Virus record (IMG/VR): IMGVR_UViG_3300019458_000049
Location: 1-49,510 of that record
Direction: 5' to 3' (one strand)
Source: a virus
DNA: 49,510 bases
Shown here: one piece after another, positions 6,029 to 14,340 of the stretch
Layout: the number at the start of each line of letters is the position of its first letter
Numbering within the stretch: the stretch's first letter is position 1
The notes under the pieces: model-generated
What the model saw: only the letters and a program-made list of their open reading frames with translations
Told to the model about the DNA's origin: nothing
The model's database searches: none
Made by a program: the position numbers and the translations under genes

Positions 6029-7933
6029 GTGCCGGACGAAAAGGAGAAGCAGCCCAGAGATGAAATCATAAACAAGCTGCCCTATCCCGACAAGGAGAAG
6101 ACCCGCATCGTAGAAGACCTGATTAAAGGCGAAGGGCAGCGTGGCTTGCTCATCAACAACATGCGCACGAAACCCGGCCCGTACGTGCCGCTGAAGTCGA
6201 TGGTCGGCGCGATCTATGCGCCCTTCATCGGCGGACGCAAGGTCCCAATTTATCCCATTGTCCAAGCGGAGTTCCCCAGCCGCGAAACACTCTACGCAGC
6301 CCTTCAAGCGCTTGACGACAGCGCACAGACGCTCATCGTGACCTGGCGCGATCGAGAGGACAGCCCGAAAGAGGGACGGAGGCGCATCCTCTGGATTCAC
6401 CTTCCAGACAATCCGAACTCGGCGTTCATCAGCCAGAAGGTCTCGCCAGAGCATCGGGATCTCTTCGAGCGGCTCCGCGCCAAGTGGGGTTTCTGGAATC
6501 TCGAACTCAGCGCTCCCGGCGTACAGAAGATTGGTTTGGTCGTCACGGCAGCGAATCACGTTCGCCTGAATCCAAATGGCACAGACTGGAACACAGGCAT
6601 CCGATTCGCCGCCGATCATGATGCTGAAGAAGGGCGCAAAGCGCTCTCCCAGCACTTCAAGGGAAAGCCATCTGTCCATACCAACGAACAGATGACGAAG
6701 CGCGAGTCTGCTGTGCTGGCTGCGCAGACGATTCGCACGATGGAAGAGCTTGGCGGGCCGCTTCCCTGGCGCATCATCGACGACCAACCGAAAGCGCGTG
6801 ACCACATCGTCCAGACCTACATCGCGTGCATGTCTGCCCTTCATGGCGCATCCAAAATGGAAGACTTAGAAGGCAATCCTCCGAACGAGGAAACCATGCA
6901 GCACAACCGACTCATCTGGGCAAAGATGCGTACTGCACGCATCTTCGAGATGAGTGTGAAGGCGTATGTCGCTCTGCATCATGCGGCGGACCTGTACACG
7001 ACCAAGGTCATCGCCGGTCTCGACTGGCGTCCGACTCGCGAAGAAGATTGGCAGACGAGAACACCAGGAGGCGTCACCGACGAAGAGGCGAAGCTTCATT
7101 ACCATCGTATTCGTGAAGCCGGCCGCGATGTCGCCATGCCTGAGAAGATGCCGTTCGACACCTGCTATCTCGCATGGGGTACGGGCGTTCCGATGCACGA
7201 GATCAACATCGTCGCTCGCGGCTTGCCGAAGGAACTGGCAGAAGATGGCGCGTTGCTCATGGCGACGCTGATTACCTCCGATGGGAACGTTACCGACTTC
7301 CTGTACGCCGGCATGGATGAGGACAAAGGACACAAGTTCTACACGGTGCAGCACCGCACCACGGAGCATGCCTACTGGGCGTTCGGTTACTCTCTGATGC
7401 CCTGGATCGTGAACGCCGCCATCGCAGGGATCAACGAGCACCGCGCACTCATCGAACAGCAAGCGAAGCGCTGGGAAGACGCGAAGTCGTTCAAGAGAGC
7501 CGGCACCGACATGGGCCTGCGTCATCCTATTCCACCGCCCTACTACACGGTCTACATGCACGATACGCTCATCCGAGCGTCCGCACGCAAAGAGTTCCGC
7601 CGCCAGACGAAGGTGCTGTGGAGCCATCGCTGGGACGTCCGTGGTCACGAAATCGTCCGTGTCCGGCGAGGCAAGATTCCGATTGACCCGCGCCTCGAAC
7701 GCATCCTCACGAAGCGCGAGTACAAGATTTTCGTCCCTCCGATGAGCAAGCTGGACGCCGATACGTATCGGGTACTCTTGGAGCGCGGCATGAAACCGCC
7801 CGAGCCCGACGAATGGATCGCCGTCCTGATTTCGTGGCGGAATGCGTTCATCAAGGGACCAAAAGATGCTCCGTACGTGCCGAGTGTCCGGCGCGCAACG
7901 AAGGGCGTCATCGCCGTGAAGGAGGAAGGATGA
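6029..7933 (+). CDS. Large conserved-type phage protein of unknown function
   Basis: This is about 634 residues from GTG 6029. The frame is open back to 5873, but that part is antisense to the initiator gene and reads as noncoding. No good ribosome site precedes the GTG, so the start is uncertain. The N-terminal half has MVGAIYAPFIGGRKVPIYPI. The C-terminal half has many aromatic and His-rich segments and a WSHRWDVRGHEIVRVRRGK stretch near residue 550. That resembles the VRGHWR-type signature seen in many uncharacterised actinophage and other phage proteins. No catalytic motif is recognised. It heads a plus-strand run of five genes with ATGA coupling to the next, opposite to the rest of the genome, which suggests a separately expressed accessory operon. 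Confidence 0.75.
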   Translation: MPDEKEKQPRDEIINKLPYPDKEKTRIVEDLIKGEGQRGLLINNMRTKPGPYVPLKSMVGAIYAPFIGGRKVPIYPIVQAEFPSRETLYAALQALDDSAQTLIVTWRDREDSPKEGRRRILWIHLPDNPNSAFISQKVSPEHRDLFERLRAKWGFWNLELSAPGVQKIGLVVTAANHVRLNPNGTDWNTGIRFAADHDAEEGRKALSQHFKGKPSVHTNEQMTKRESAVLAAQTIRTMEELGGPLPWRIIDDQPKARDHIVQTYIACMSALHGASKMEDLEGNPPNEETMQHNRLIWAKMRTARIFEMSVKAYVALHHAADLYTTKVIAGLDWRPTREEDWQTRTPGGVTDEEAKLHYHRIREAGRDVAMPEKMPFDTCYLAWGTGVPMHEINIVARGLPKELAEDGALLMATLITSDGNVTDFLYAGMDEDKGHKFYTVQHRTTEHAYWAFGYSLMPWIVNAAIAGINEHRALIEQQAKRWEDAKSFKRAGTDMGLRHPIPPPYYTVYMHDTLIRASARKEFRRQTKVLWSHRWDVRGHEIVRVRRGKIPIDPRLERILTKREYKIFVPPMSKLDADTYRVLLERGMKPPEPDEWIAVLISWRNAFIKGPKDAPYVPSVRRATKGVIAVKEEG

Positions 7934-8115
7934 GCGATCGTGCCACAGAAGAAATCGAACGACTGCGCAAAGAAGTCGAACGGGTACGCAATGCTCTTCG
8001 TGTGCTCGAAGCAGCCGGCGCAAATGCGCTGAACGAACTACCGATGGATGGCATCTGCGATGCTCGTGGCGTCATGCTCGCAGCGCTAGCGAAAGCGAAG
8101 GAGGTACTTGGATGA
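7930..8115 (+). CDS. Small coiled-coil protein (61 aa)
   Basis: The start ATG 7930 overlaps the previous TGA as ATGA and is preceded by GGAGGAAGG. The first 30 residues (EEIERLRKEVERVRNALRVL) form a clear heptad coiled coil, followed by a short tail with one Cys. The size and overlap at both ends suggest a small accessory or adaptor protein made together with its neighbours. The family is unrecognised, and no enzymatic motif fits in this length. Confidence 0.7.
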   Translation: MSDRATEEIERLRKEVERVRNALRVLEAAGANALNELPMDGICDARGVMLAALAKAKEVLG

Positions 8116-8312
8116 AGCACAAGCCTAGATGGATCCAAACAGGCGGCGAGAAGTTCATCTCTACCGTCCTTCAGGTCATCGAGAAAGACGAGCTTGGCCG
8201 ACCGAAGACCTTCCGGCTCTTGCGCGACGATGAAACCGTCAATCTGGAAGGCGGCGAGCAGTTCTTCGTCGTCTATGCGCCTCATGGCTTCCGTGGAGAG
8301 AACGTCTCGTGA
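8112..8312 (+). CDS. Small protein of unknown function (66 aa), possible 20-codon readthrough tail
   Basis: This starts MKHKPRWIQTGGEKF at ATG 8112, overlapping the previous stop as ATGA. It is a compact, probably beta-rich protein ending in APHGFRGENVS and TGA at 8310-8312. The same frame stays open for a further 20 codons after the TGA (SAHQVDDYMKHGELPVQYER) before TAG at 8373. That extension reads like ordinary protein, so either the TGA is a recent nonsense mutation, it is read through, or the tail is a separate mini-gene starting at the ATG inside it. The function is unknown. Confidence 0.65.
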   Translation: MKHKPRWIQTGGEKFISTVLQVIEKDELGRPKTFRLLRDDETVNLEGGEQFFVVYAPHGFRGENVS

Positions 8313-8384
8313 TCGGCTCATCAGGTAGATGACTACATGAAGCACGGTGAACTGCCGGTGCAGTACGAGCGTTAGGACCAACTG

Positions 8385-9251
8385 ATGAAGCTCGTCAACA
8401 AAACAGACTACGCGACCACCGAACTGAAGGGGCTCGCCGTTGCCTGCTTCGGTGCGCTGCGTAAATCGGAAATCCCGTCAGAGGCACAGCGAACCATCTG
8501 GGACGCATTGATCGTCATCGTCAAGCGCGGACGGAAACGATGGTCCTGGCGTACAGGGGTTGCCTTGCAAAAGGCAGCCGTCATGCTTCCGCCGGAAATC
8601 ACCTACGAGGAAGCAGCCAGAGCGTTCACGAGTGCTTTCTTGTTCAACGTCTTCGGCAACGAGTACGCAGTCTTCGGCAACGAGTACGCACGCAAGCGCG
8701 CGTACGCCACGCTCGTTGACCAAAACATCTTCCAGAAACTCAACGTCTCGCCTGCAAGCGAGTTGCCCCTTCAACCGCCGCCGGAGCCTGTCGTTTCCGA
8801 ACCGATCCAGATGCAGCGCTACAAGAAGACGTTGGCGGACATCGAGAAGTGCAAAGAATGGCTTGCCGACAACCTCGTGCTGCGCACCAAATGGACGAAG
8901 CGATTGACGAAGCTCACACAAACGAAGAAGCGCTATGAGCGCATCTTCGAGCAAGACAAGGTGCGCGCAAGTCGCGAACTGCCCGACGACAAGTTCGCTG
9001 CCAGGATGAAAGCACAACGGGAGGCCCAGCGTGCCGGACAAGAGAGTGATGCACCCGGCGATCGGACTGGTAGACCCGGACCCGACACCGGAGCCCAAGG
9101 AAGTCAAGAAGCCATCCTCGCAGATGTCACCGACGAACGCGCCCGCACAGAAATCGCAGCCCTCTTCCGCGCCAATGACGAAGCCGACTTCATCACCCGA
9201 TTCTGTGCCCGAGTTCGTGCCGGGAAGCCGGATCGGTCAGAAGTGGGGTGA
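8385..9251 (+). CDS. Phage protein of unknown function (288 aa) with tandem duplication
   Basis: ATG 8385 is preceded by AGGA at seven bases. The N-terminus MKLVNKTDYATTELKGLAVA recalls the opening of phage SprT-like proteins, but no HExxH site follows, so a protease call is not justified. Residues about 89-102 contain VFGNEYA twice in a row, from a perfect 21-bp DNA duplication. The middle is rich in Lys and Arg and probably coiled coil (KCKEWLADNLVLRTKWTKRL). The C-terminal 75 residues overlap another open frame beginning at GTG 9031. Function and partner are unknown. Confidence 0.68.
   Translation: MKLVNKTDYATTELKGLAVACFGALRKSEIPSEAQRTIWDALIVIVKRGRKRWSWRTGVALQKAAVMLPPEITYEEAARAFTSAFLFNVFGNEYAVFGNEYARKRAYATLVDQNIFQKLNVSPASELPLQPPPEPVVSEPIQMQRYKKTLADIEKCKEWLADNLVLRTKWTKRLTKLTQTKKRYERIFEQDKVRASRELPDDKFAARMKAQREAQRAGQESDAPGDRTGRPGPDTGAQGSQEAILADVTDERARTEIAALFRANDEADFITRFCARVRAGKPDRSEVG
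8649..8690 (+). repeat. Perfect 21-bp tandem duplication inside a gene
   Basis: Two identical 21-bp units (8649-8669 and 8670-8690) each encode VFGNEYA and keep the frame. Perfect identity at the DNA level, including third positions, indicates a recent slippage duplication or an assembly artefact at a short repeat. Confidence 0.9.
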
Positions 9252-9387
9252 GGCAGAGGTTGAAACAGCTTCTCCGGCTGCGCCTGCGCCTGCTGGACGC
9301 GTCCAACTCAATGGCCTGGGTCCCAGAAAGCTCTTGGCCAGGCTGCTTCGCCTAATAGCCAAACGCCTGGATTCTGAGGAGGTGTAG
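9031..9387 (+). CDS. Proline-rich small protein overlapping the previous gene out of frame
   Basis: The frame opens with GTG 9031, which has a strong GGGAGG ribosome site seven bases upstream, inside the previous gene. For 221 bases both frames are open. The remaining 136 bases are unique to this gene. The product (118 aa) is rich in Pro, Ser and Lys in its first half (DPDPTPEPKEVKKP) and ends in a basic amphipathic helix, PRKLLARLLRLIAKRLDSEEV. The helix could touch membrane or nucleic acid. It is the last gene of the plus-strand island, meeting the holin-like gene tail to tail. No family is recognised. The long overlap makes the call provisional. Confidence 0.5.
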   Translation: MPDKRVMHPAIGLVDPDPTPEPKEVKKPSSQMSPTNAPAQKSQPSSAPMTKPTSSPDSVPEFVPGSRIGQKWGEAEVETASPAAPAPAGRVQLNGLGPRKLLARLLRLIAKRLDSEEV

Positions 9388-9389
9388 GT

Positions 9390-9728
9390 CTAGGTAGGAG
9401 GAGGCGGGGTAGTCGAGCCTTCGTCCGACAGCTTGATCCCACGGCTCTTGATCCAGTGCCGGATGAAGTCGTAGACGTTGGTCGAGAGGGCACCCGCGAG
9501 CGCGAAGTAGGCCATGTGCCCAGCCGTGTTTTCGACACCCGGCGAGATCGGCATGCCGGGTATGAGCCCGAGCCCGAGCCCAGCCAGGATCGGATGCGCT
9601 GGGAGCGAACGCCGGAACCAGAACTTCCATCCTGCGTTCGAGGCAGGTACGAGCCGCTTGACGATCTTGCCGACCACGCCGAAAATGATCGCCGCTGCGA
9701 AGAACGGCCAGTGAGGCAGAATCTCCAT
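9390..9728 (-). CDS. Small multi-span membrane protein, holin candidate
   Basis: The 112-residue product has a membrane segment near the N-terminus (WPFFAAAIIFGVVGKIV, about 7-23), a glycine-rich hydrophobic stretch (LAGLGLGLIPGMPI, about 49-62) and a third moderately hydrophobic segment (TAGHMAYFALAGAL). A charged, proline-rich tail follows, ending PPPPT. The start ATG has GGAGG five bases upstream. Size, two to three spans, and a place at the end of the tail-fibre cluster all suit a phage holin that opens the inner membrane at lysis. No endolysin is adjacent, so the role remains an inference. It could be another small membrane or superinfection-exclusion protein. Confidence 0.5.
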   Translation of the reverse strand: MEILPHWPFFAAAIIFGVVGKIVKRLVPASNAGWKFWFRRSLPAHPILAGLGLGLIPGMPISPGVENTAGHMAYFALAGALSTNVYDFIRHWIKSRGIKLSDEGSTTPPPPT

Positions 9729-9740
9729 GATGCCCTCCTA

Positions 9741-12389
9741 CTAGGTATAGTCCTTCACGTTGTTGCGGTTGAACTCGTCTGCCCCACCAGCCACAGGCAC
9801 CACCGCCGGGATGCCGCTCACGGCGAGAACGCCTGATTTCTCGATCGTTGCATCGCCACCGGAGTTGCCGTAGACGCAATTGTCCGTTGCACCCGAACCC
9901 AGAGCGATGAGTGCCGGATCGCCACCACCCGCGTCCGTGAAGTCTCCGACATTCCCGATGAACGTACACTCTACGCCATCGCTCGTGATGCCAAATGGCG
10001 TATCAGAAGCTGTCGCCGTCGCGTTCTTGAAAACGTTTCCGACATACGTGCTGCGCGCCGCCTCACCAACAATCGCAGCCATGTCAATCGGTGCATAACC
10101 ACACTCGTTGAAGACGTTTCCAGCAAACGTGAAGTGTGTGTTCGGGCCAGCCGATGGGAAGATGCAACCGCCAGGAGATGACGTCACGCCAGGATCCCAG
10201 CGATGGAACGTGTTCTGATGGATCGTGCCGAACGTTGACGTTGCCATCGCGATAGCACCGCCACCCGGCCGGTCGCCTGCGTCCGTGCCATCACTCAGAC
10301 GCCCGTCGAACAGGCAATCAGAGACAACGGTATGCGCAATGCCGTTCAGAAGCAGCGCCGTCTCGATGCGCGTGCTGGGTCCCGTGCGCCAATCGCTGAA
10401 CGAACAACCGCGCACAGCATGCCCGCTCACGAGCCCAGCACCACCACCATTCAACTCGATGAGTCTGATTCGCGAGCCAGCACCGACTGCGGCTTTGAAA
10501 TCGCGGAAGGTGCAATCGATGACACGGAACCTACGTCCTTGCCGAACGAAGATGCCTCCTGAATCAATCGTGCCGTCCGAATTGCCTGCGAAAATACATC
10601 CCTCGAAGAGCACGTCCCGCATCTGATCAGTTGCATCCGTGTTGCTCGCGAAAACGCACCAACCAGTACCGAATAATCCGTTTACACCTCCGTTGACCGC
10701 ATGCACGCCACCGTTCTCGACAACGAACGTGCAGCCTCGGAAGAGCCAGTGCTCCGAAGCAACCGTGCCGGAGAGCCCTAGCCGTACGATGTCGTGATCC
10801 TCGTCATCGCTTTCAAGGCGGCAATCGATGAACCGGATGTTCGAGGCCCCACGTCCGTCGATGACTCCTTCGGTATTGTCGAAGTCGAGCCCGCTGAAAC
10901 GGCACTGCTCGAAGGTCACGTTCTGCGCGATGGCTGCCGCGCCATCCGTCAGTTCGATGCCGCAGCCGTTGAAGTTCGTGTTTTCGATGCGACCGCCCTC
11001 AGACGAAGTGGCATTGCCAGTGATGCGCACGCGCCCTTCGATGTCACAGTTCTCAATACGGAGATTGGCTGGGTTCGCCACACGGAATGCGTAGCCAGTC
11101 GTAGCGCTAGCAACGGGTCCTCGGATGTTGCAATGGAACATCCGGAAGTTCCGAGAAGTGCTGAAGAGCGTGAGATTCAGCGGCGTCGGACTGAGAACCT
11201 GGATATTCTTGAGCGTCAGCCCAGACCCGGTGCCGGAAACAGTCAGGCACGTCGTACCAGCGGCGAAATTGTCCGCGTTGATCTGAATCTGCCCTTCGTC
11301 GTTCGTTCCGTCGTTCAGCCCGCCAGTCGCGCCGATGATCTCGACATACGTGCCGGTGATGGTCCGTGCCGTTCCAGCCGCACCACCGAGGTTGAAGCTG
11401 AAGGCTGCCGTCTGGCGACTCTTCAGAACGATGACGACATGCTCAGGCAACGAAGCAGCGTTCGTGATGATGTGTGCAAGGCAATCGTCCAGCCCGTTGA
11501 CGCCAAAGAAATCCCCGAACTCCGTGATCCCATCACCCACCGTGTACGTCACGGTATCGATGCTGCGAATGCTCTTCGGGTGCGTCGCAGGCAGCGCGAT
11601 CGGATTGACGATGCGTCCAAACCAGTTGATGAAGCCGGCTTGGTCGTGGCCCTTCAGGTCTTGGATCTGCCGCGCCAAGGCCCGAACGACCTCGTAGAGC
11701 CCTTGCAGACCGATCGAGCCGTCGTCGCGCGTAGCTGTGCGCGTGAAGTCAGGCAGGCCACCCGCCGCCGCATAGGTCGTCTTCTGGAACGGGCTCTGTC
11801 CCTCGAACACATGATTCCGAGTGTCTGTGATGTCTGCCGCAATGATCGGCCCGACGCCATCCCAATCCACGGTCGCGAGATCCACCCACTCGGCAGAAGG
11901 CGCTCCGCTGAATCTCGCTTCCCACGTCGGTAGGAATCGCGTATCGGTTGCTGCGGTGAACTCCGTGTTCAGCACCGGATTCCAGAACACACGATTGTCG
12001 TTCTCGCCGTCCGCATACGTGAACCGGACTTGCACCGTGTAGATGGCAGCCGGTTGCCCGGTGAAGTCGAGCGTCGTGGTCGCGTTGCCTTCGAGTTGCC
12101 CGACCGAGTTCTTGTCTCCTGCGATGACTCCGAACTCGACGCTGCCTGTGTTCTCGCCGCCGATGAAGAATCCAAGCGGCCCACCACCGCCCGGGTCGAG
12201 CTTGATGAGCACCGTCGCATCCGGCACTGCCTGCGGCTCCACCTTGAACCCACGTCCGACGAAGTTCGATTCGCTCCCGAGAATCACCGTGCGCACGGTG
12301 CGGCGGAATTCCCCGAGCACGAGGAAACTCATCGCCGTGATGTCGGGAATATCGACGCGTTCCTGCGCATCGTATCGAACGACTCTCAT
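9741..12389 (-). CDS. Tail fibre / tailspike with right-handed beta-helix
   Basis: This 882-residue protein has an N-terminal attachment part of about 260 residues. From about 290 to 870 runs a long succession of short repeats with the pattern of parallel beta-helices, for example FRMFHCNIRGP, RIENCDIEGR, VLFEGCIFAGNSDG and RVIDCTFRDF. Each places Cys or Asn at turn positions in pectate-lyase-like coils. Such proteins form trimeric spikes or fibres that bind, and sometimes cleave, surface polysaccharide. No catalytic pair can be identified with confidence, so enzymatic action is not claimed. It is the last large structural gene in transcription order, where receptor-binding proteins usually lie, followed only by the holin-like gene. 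Confidence 0.8.
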   Translation of the reverse strand: MRVVRYDAQERVDIPDITAMSFLVLGEFRRTVRTVILGSESNFVGRGFKVEPQAVPDATVLIKLDPGGGGPLGFFIGGENTGSVEFGVIAGDKNSVGQLEGNATTTLDFTGQPAAIYTVQVRFTYADGENDNRVFWNPVLNTEFTAATDTRFLPTWEARFSGAPSAEWVDLATVDWDGVGPIIAADITDTRNHVFEGQSPFQKTTYAAAGGLPDFTRTATRDDGSIGLQGLYEVVRALARQIQDLKGHDQAGFINWFGRIVNPIALPATHPKSIRSIDTVTYTVGDGITEFGDFFGVNGLDDCLAHIITNAASLPEHVVIVLKSRQTAAFSFNLGGAAGTARTITGTYVEIIGATGGLNDGTNDEGQIQINADNFAAGTTCLTVSGTGSGLTLKNIQVLSPTPLNLTLFSTSRNFRMFHCNIRGPVASATTGYAFRVANPANLRIENCDIEGRVRITGNATSSEGGRIENTNFNGCGIELTDGAAAIAQNVTFEQCRFSGLDFDNTEGVIDGRGASNIRFIDCRLESDDEDHDIVRLGLSGTVASEHWLFRGCTFVVENGGVHAVNGGVNGLFGTGWCVFASNTDATDQMRDVLFEGCIFAGNSDGTIDSGGIFVRQGRRFRVIDCTFRDFKAAVGAGSRIRLIELNGGGAGLVSGHAVRGCSFSDWRTGPSTRIETALLLNGIAHTVVSDCLFDGRLSDGTDAGDRPGGGAIAMATSTFGTIHQNTFHRWDPGVTSSPGGCIFPSAGPNTHFTFAGNVFNECGYAPIDMAAIVGEAARSTYVGNVFKNATATASDTPFGITSDGVECTFIGNVGDFTDAGGGDPALIALGSGATDNCVYGNSGGDATIEKSGVLAVSGIPAVVPVAGGADEFNRNNVKDYT

Positions 12390-12404
12390 CGGATTCTCCT
12401 ACTC

Positions 12405-13412
12405 CTACACCTTTGCGCTCAGTTCGACCTTGATTCCCGCCGCTCGAATTTGATCAAGCAGACATCTCGCCGCGAGCAGAGGGTCGGACAAGTACGCGTA
12501 GAAATCTTCGTCATGAAGGATAGTCTCGTCGTCCGCCAGGTAGTGTGCCTCGAAAGCGCCGTAGTCCACAATCACAGGCGTACCGATGCCTCCCGGCGAA
12601 ACGGTCAGCGTGATCGTATTGCCCAGGAAAGCACCTCCGGCGAAGTAATCCGTGAAACCGTCACGGTAGCCCCGTCGCGTCTGTGGCAAGTCATCCACGA
12701 CACGGATGACATGATTGATCGGATACGCCGTATCGACCGTGAAGAGCCCAGTCGTCAGTGCCGGCTCACCGCCATTGAGGAGGAAACGCCCTCGAATGTC
12801 GGTCGAAAGCGCGACAAGAATTTCGACGAAGACCTTCCACGGGTCAGTGATGAATTCTTCGTTGAGCGTGAAGTTGCCTGCGCCTACCAGCGCTTCGAGC
12901 GCTTTGTCGAATGCGTCCCGTGTCTGTTTCGGCAAATAGGCAACCGCCTTGATGATCGCACGCCACTGCGCATCGGTGATGCCAGGACACTTCTCCAATC
13001 CCAAGTTTCGGCCAATGACATCGAGATCGGAACCAAGCGCTGTGTCTATGAGGAAGCCTCGGCGCAGATGGTCCATCCCCGACGCATTGCGAGACAGATC
13101 GAAGACGAGTGTACCGATTGAATGGTTCTTCGCCGTCGTACTGTTCTGTGCGCGTGTCAGCCCAGTGAACTTGAACGGGTCCGCAATCGTTCTGCCGGAC
13201 GCAAGTACGATTTCGCCGCCGAGCAAGAGCTTCGCGTCGTTCAAGCCATCATTGTTCTCACCGAATCCAATCGTGCTCTCGACGACCATCTCCGCAAGTT
13301 CAGTGTCAGTGAGCACCGAAAGAAGACGTGTGACTGGCTTGCCTCCGATCTGTTCATCGGAGCCGAAGACTGCATCGAGAATGGCGGAGAAGAGACCCAC
13401 ACTAGAGACCAA
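12405..13412 (-). CDS. Baseplate/tail-end structural protein
   Basis: The 335-residue protein contains IDTALGSDLDVIGRNLGLEK near residue 125 and then a helical QWRAIIKAVAYLPKQTRDAF. Both are reminiscent of baseplate wedge or tail-fibre-connecting proteins of contractile tails (the gpI/DUF2313 type). The C-terminal half is mainly beta-strand with acidic loops. It overlaps the preceding IPT-domain gene by 11 bases and lies between it and the beta-helix fibre gene, so it is probably the element that seats the fibre on the baseplate. No domain is recognised with certainty. Confidence 0.55.
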   Translation of the reverse strand: MVSSVGLFSAILDAVFGSDEQIGGKPVTRLLSVLTDTELAEMVVESTIGFGENNDGLNDAKLLLGGEIVLASGRTIADPFKFTGLTRAQNSTTAKNHSIGTLVFDLSRNASGMDHLRRGFLIDTALGSDLDVIGRNLGLEKCPGITDAQWRAIIKAVAYLPKQTRDAFDKALEALVGAGNFTLNEEFITDPWKVFVEILVALSTDIRGRFLLNGGEPALTTGLFTVDTAYPINHVIRVVDDLPQTRRGYRDGFTDYFAGGAFLGNTITLTVSPGGIGTPVIVDYGAFEAHYLADDETILHDEDFYAYLSDPLLAARCLLDQIRAAGIKVELSAKV

Positions 13413-13839
13413 TCAAGCTGTCGGTGAAGAGCCTCGGACCCGTACGCCAAGGTTGCGCGAAGCCGATGCGAACGCGCTGCACTTTCGACTCGTCCGCAAA
13501 GAGCCTGTAGTCCAGTACATCGAAGAGCGTGTTGGAATCGCCGCCTGGCGTCGTGATGCGCAGATCGTAGACGCCAGTCGGCAGCGCCGGCATGCCTGCG
13601 AAGATCCGGTTCTGCTCGACATCGAACTCGGCGTCAAACACGAAGCCGCTGGCAATCACGACGCCTGCATCGAGCACATCCACTTGCACAGGCGCGAAGA
13701 AGTTCTCGCCAAGAATCTTCAGTACCGTGCCGCCTTGCTCTGCGAGGATGGTCGGTGAAATGCCAGAGAGCACGGGCGGCGGAAATTCGACGCCAGTGCC
13801 CCATGGTGTCTCACCCCACGGTCCAGTACCCCACGGCAT
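13402..13839 (-). CDS. IPT/TIG-domain tail protein with PWG repeats
   Basis: This 145-residue protein begins with three short repeats (PWGTG, PWGET, PWGTG) and then VLSGISPTILAEQGGTVLKI. That is followed by LGENFF and a run of beta-strands ending in TTPGGDSNT, the standard signature of an IPT/TIG immunoglobulin-like fold. Such domains occur in phage tail and fibre proteins, where they may contact the host surface. The PWG-rich N-terminus is a feature of some phage tail tip proteins and may dock to the baseplate. Its ATG directly follows the stop of the upstream gene. Confidence 0.7.
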   Translation of the reverse strand: MPWGTGPWGETPWGTGVEFPPPVLSGISPTILAEQGGTVLKILGENFFAPVQVDVLDAGVVIASGFVFDAEFDVEQNRIFAGMPALPTGVYDLRITTPGGDSNTLFDVLDYRLFADESKVQRVRIGFAQPWRTGPRLFTDSLIGL

Positions 13840-14280
13840 CTAGTTCGCGCCCTCCACCTCTTCCATTTCCGTGTCCTCGCCCGGCAAGTGATAGTCACCG
13901 CTCTTGACGAGCATCAACTTGTCGATCGGCTTGCCCATCCGACGTGCGATGATGCCTCGCATGCCCACCTTCTCGATCACATCCTGAAGCAAGAAGTCCA
14001 CCATCTCACCCGTCAGGCTGATGATCGAAGGCTGCTTCGCCGCCAGGTCCGCAGCGTTCGCACCAATGATGTCGGCCTCAGTCAACGACTCCCATTCTGA
14101 GTCGTTTCCTTCGAGTGCTCCGAGAGTACGAGACGCAGCGCGAATCTTTGCCGTCGTCTGTACTTGGATGTTTCGGCAGAGCAGGATGAGAATCGCGCGT
14201 TCGATCCAATCGAACTCGACTCGTGTGGCTGCTTTCGCTTGCTCTTCCTTCGCCTTTGCCTTCTGCTTCGCGTCGCCCAT
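13840..14280 (-). CDS. Unknown tail-module protein (146 aa)
   Basis: The N-terminus is Lys/Ala-rich (MGDAKQKAKAKEEQAKAATR) and probably helical. The core is helical and mildly hydrophobic (WIERAILILLCRNIQVQ), and the tail is acidic (EDTEMEEVEGAN). An AAAGGA ribosome site precedes ATG 14280. Position between two fibre-type genes suggests a fibre chaperone or small baseplate part, but no family is recognised. Confidence 0.6.
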   Translation of the reverse strand: MGDAKQKAKAKEEQAKAATRVEFDWIERAILILLCRNIQVQTTAKIRAASRTLGALEGNDSEWESLTEADIIGANAADLAAKQPSIISLTGEMVDFLLQDVIEKVGMRGIIARRMGKPIDKLMLVKSGDYHLPGEDTEMEEVEGAN

Positions 14281-14304
14281 TCGTCCATGTCCTTTCCTTT
14301 TTGA

Positions 14305-14325
14305 ACGCGCGGAGCCATCGCGCGT
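14305..14325 (-). other. Intergenic hairpin between fibre and unknown gene
   Basis: A perfect 7-bp stem (ACGCGCG with CGCGCGT) encloses a 7-base loop in the 60-base gap between genes. On the minus strand it is followed by CAAAAAGGAAAGG rather than a T-run. It is therefore unlikely to terminate transcription, and may instead protect or process mRNA, or modulate the ribosome site that follows. Confidence 0.4.
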
Positions 14326-14340
14326 GTGCGCACTCTACAC

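Noticed and set aside
8385-9251. SprT-like metallopeptidase
   Set aside because: The N-terminus is reminiscent but no HExxH motif is present anywhere in the protein.
10794-11933. 379-codon plus-strand frame opposite the beta-helix fibre gene
   Set aside because: Arg/Glu/Val-rich shadow composition, no ribosome site, and fully inside a convincing minus-strand gene.
14305-14325. Hairpin as a rho-independent terminator
   Set aside because: No T-run follows on either strand.
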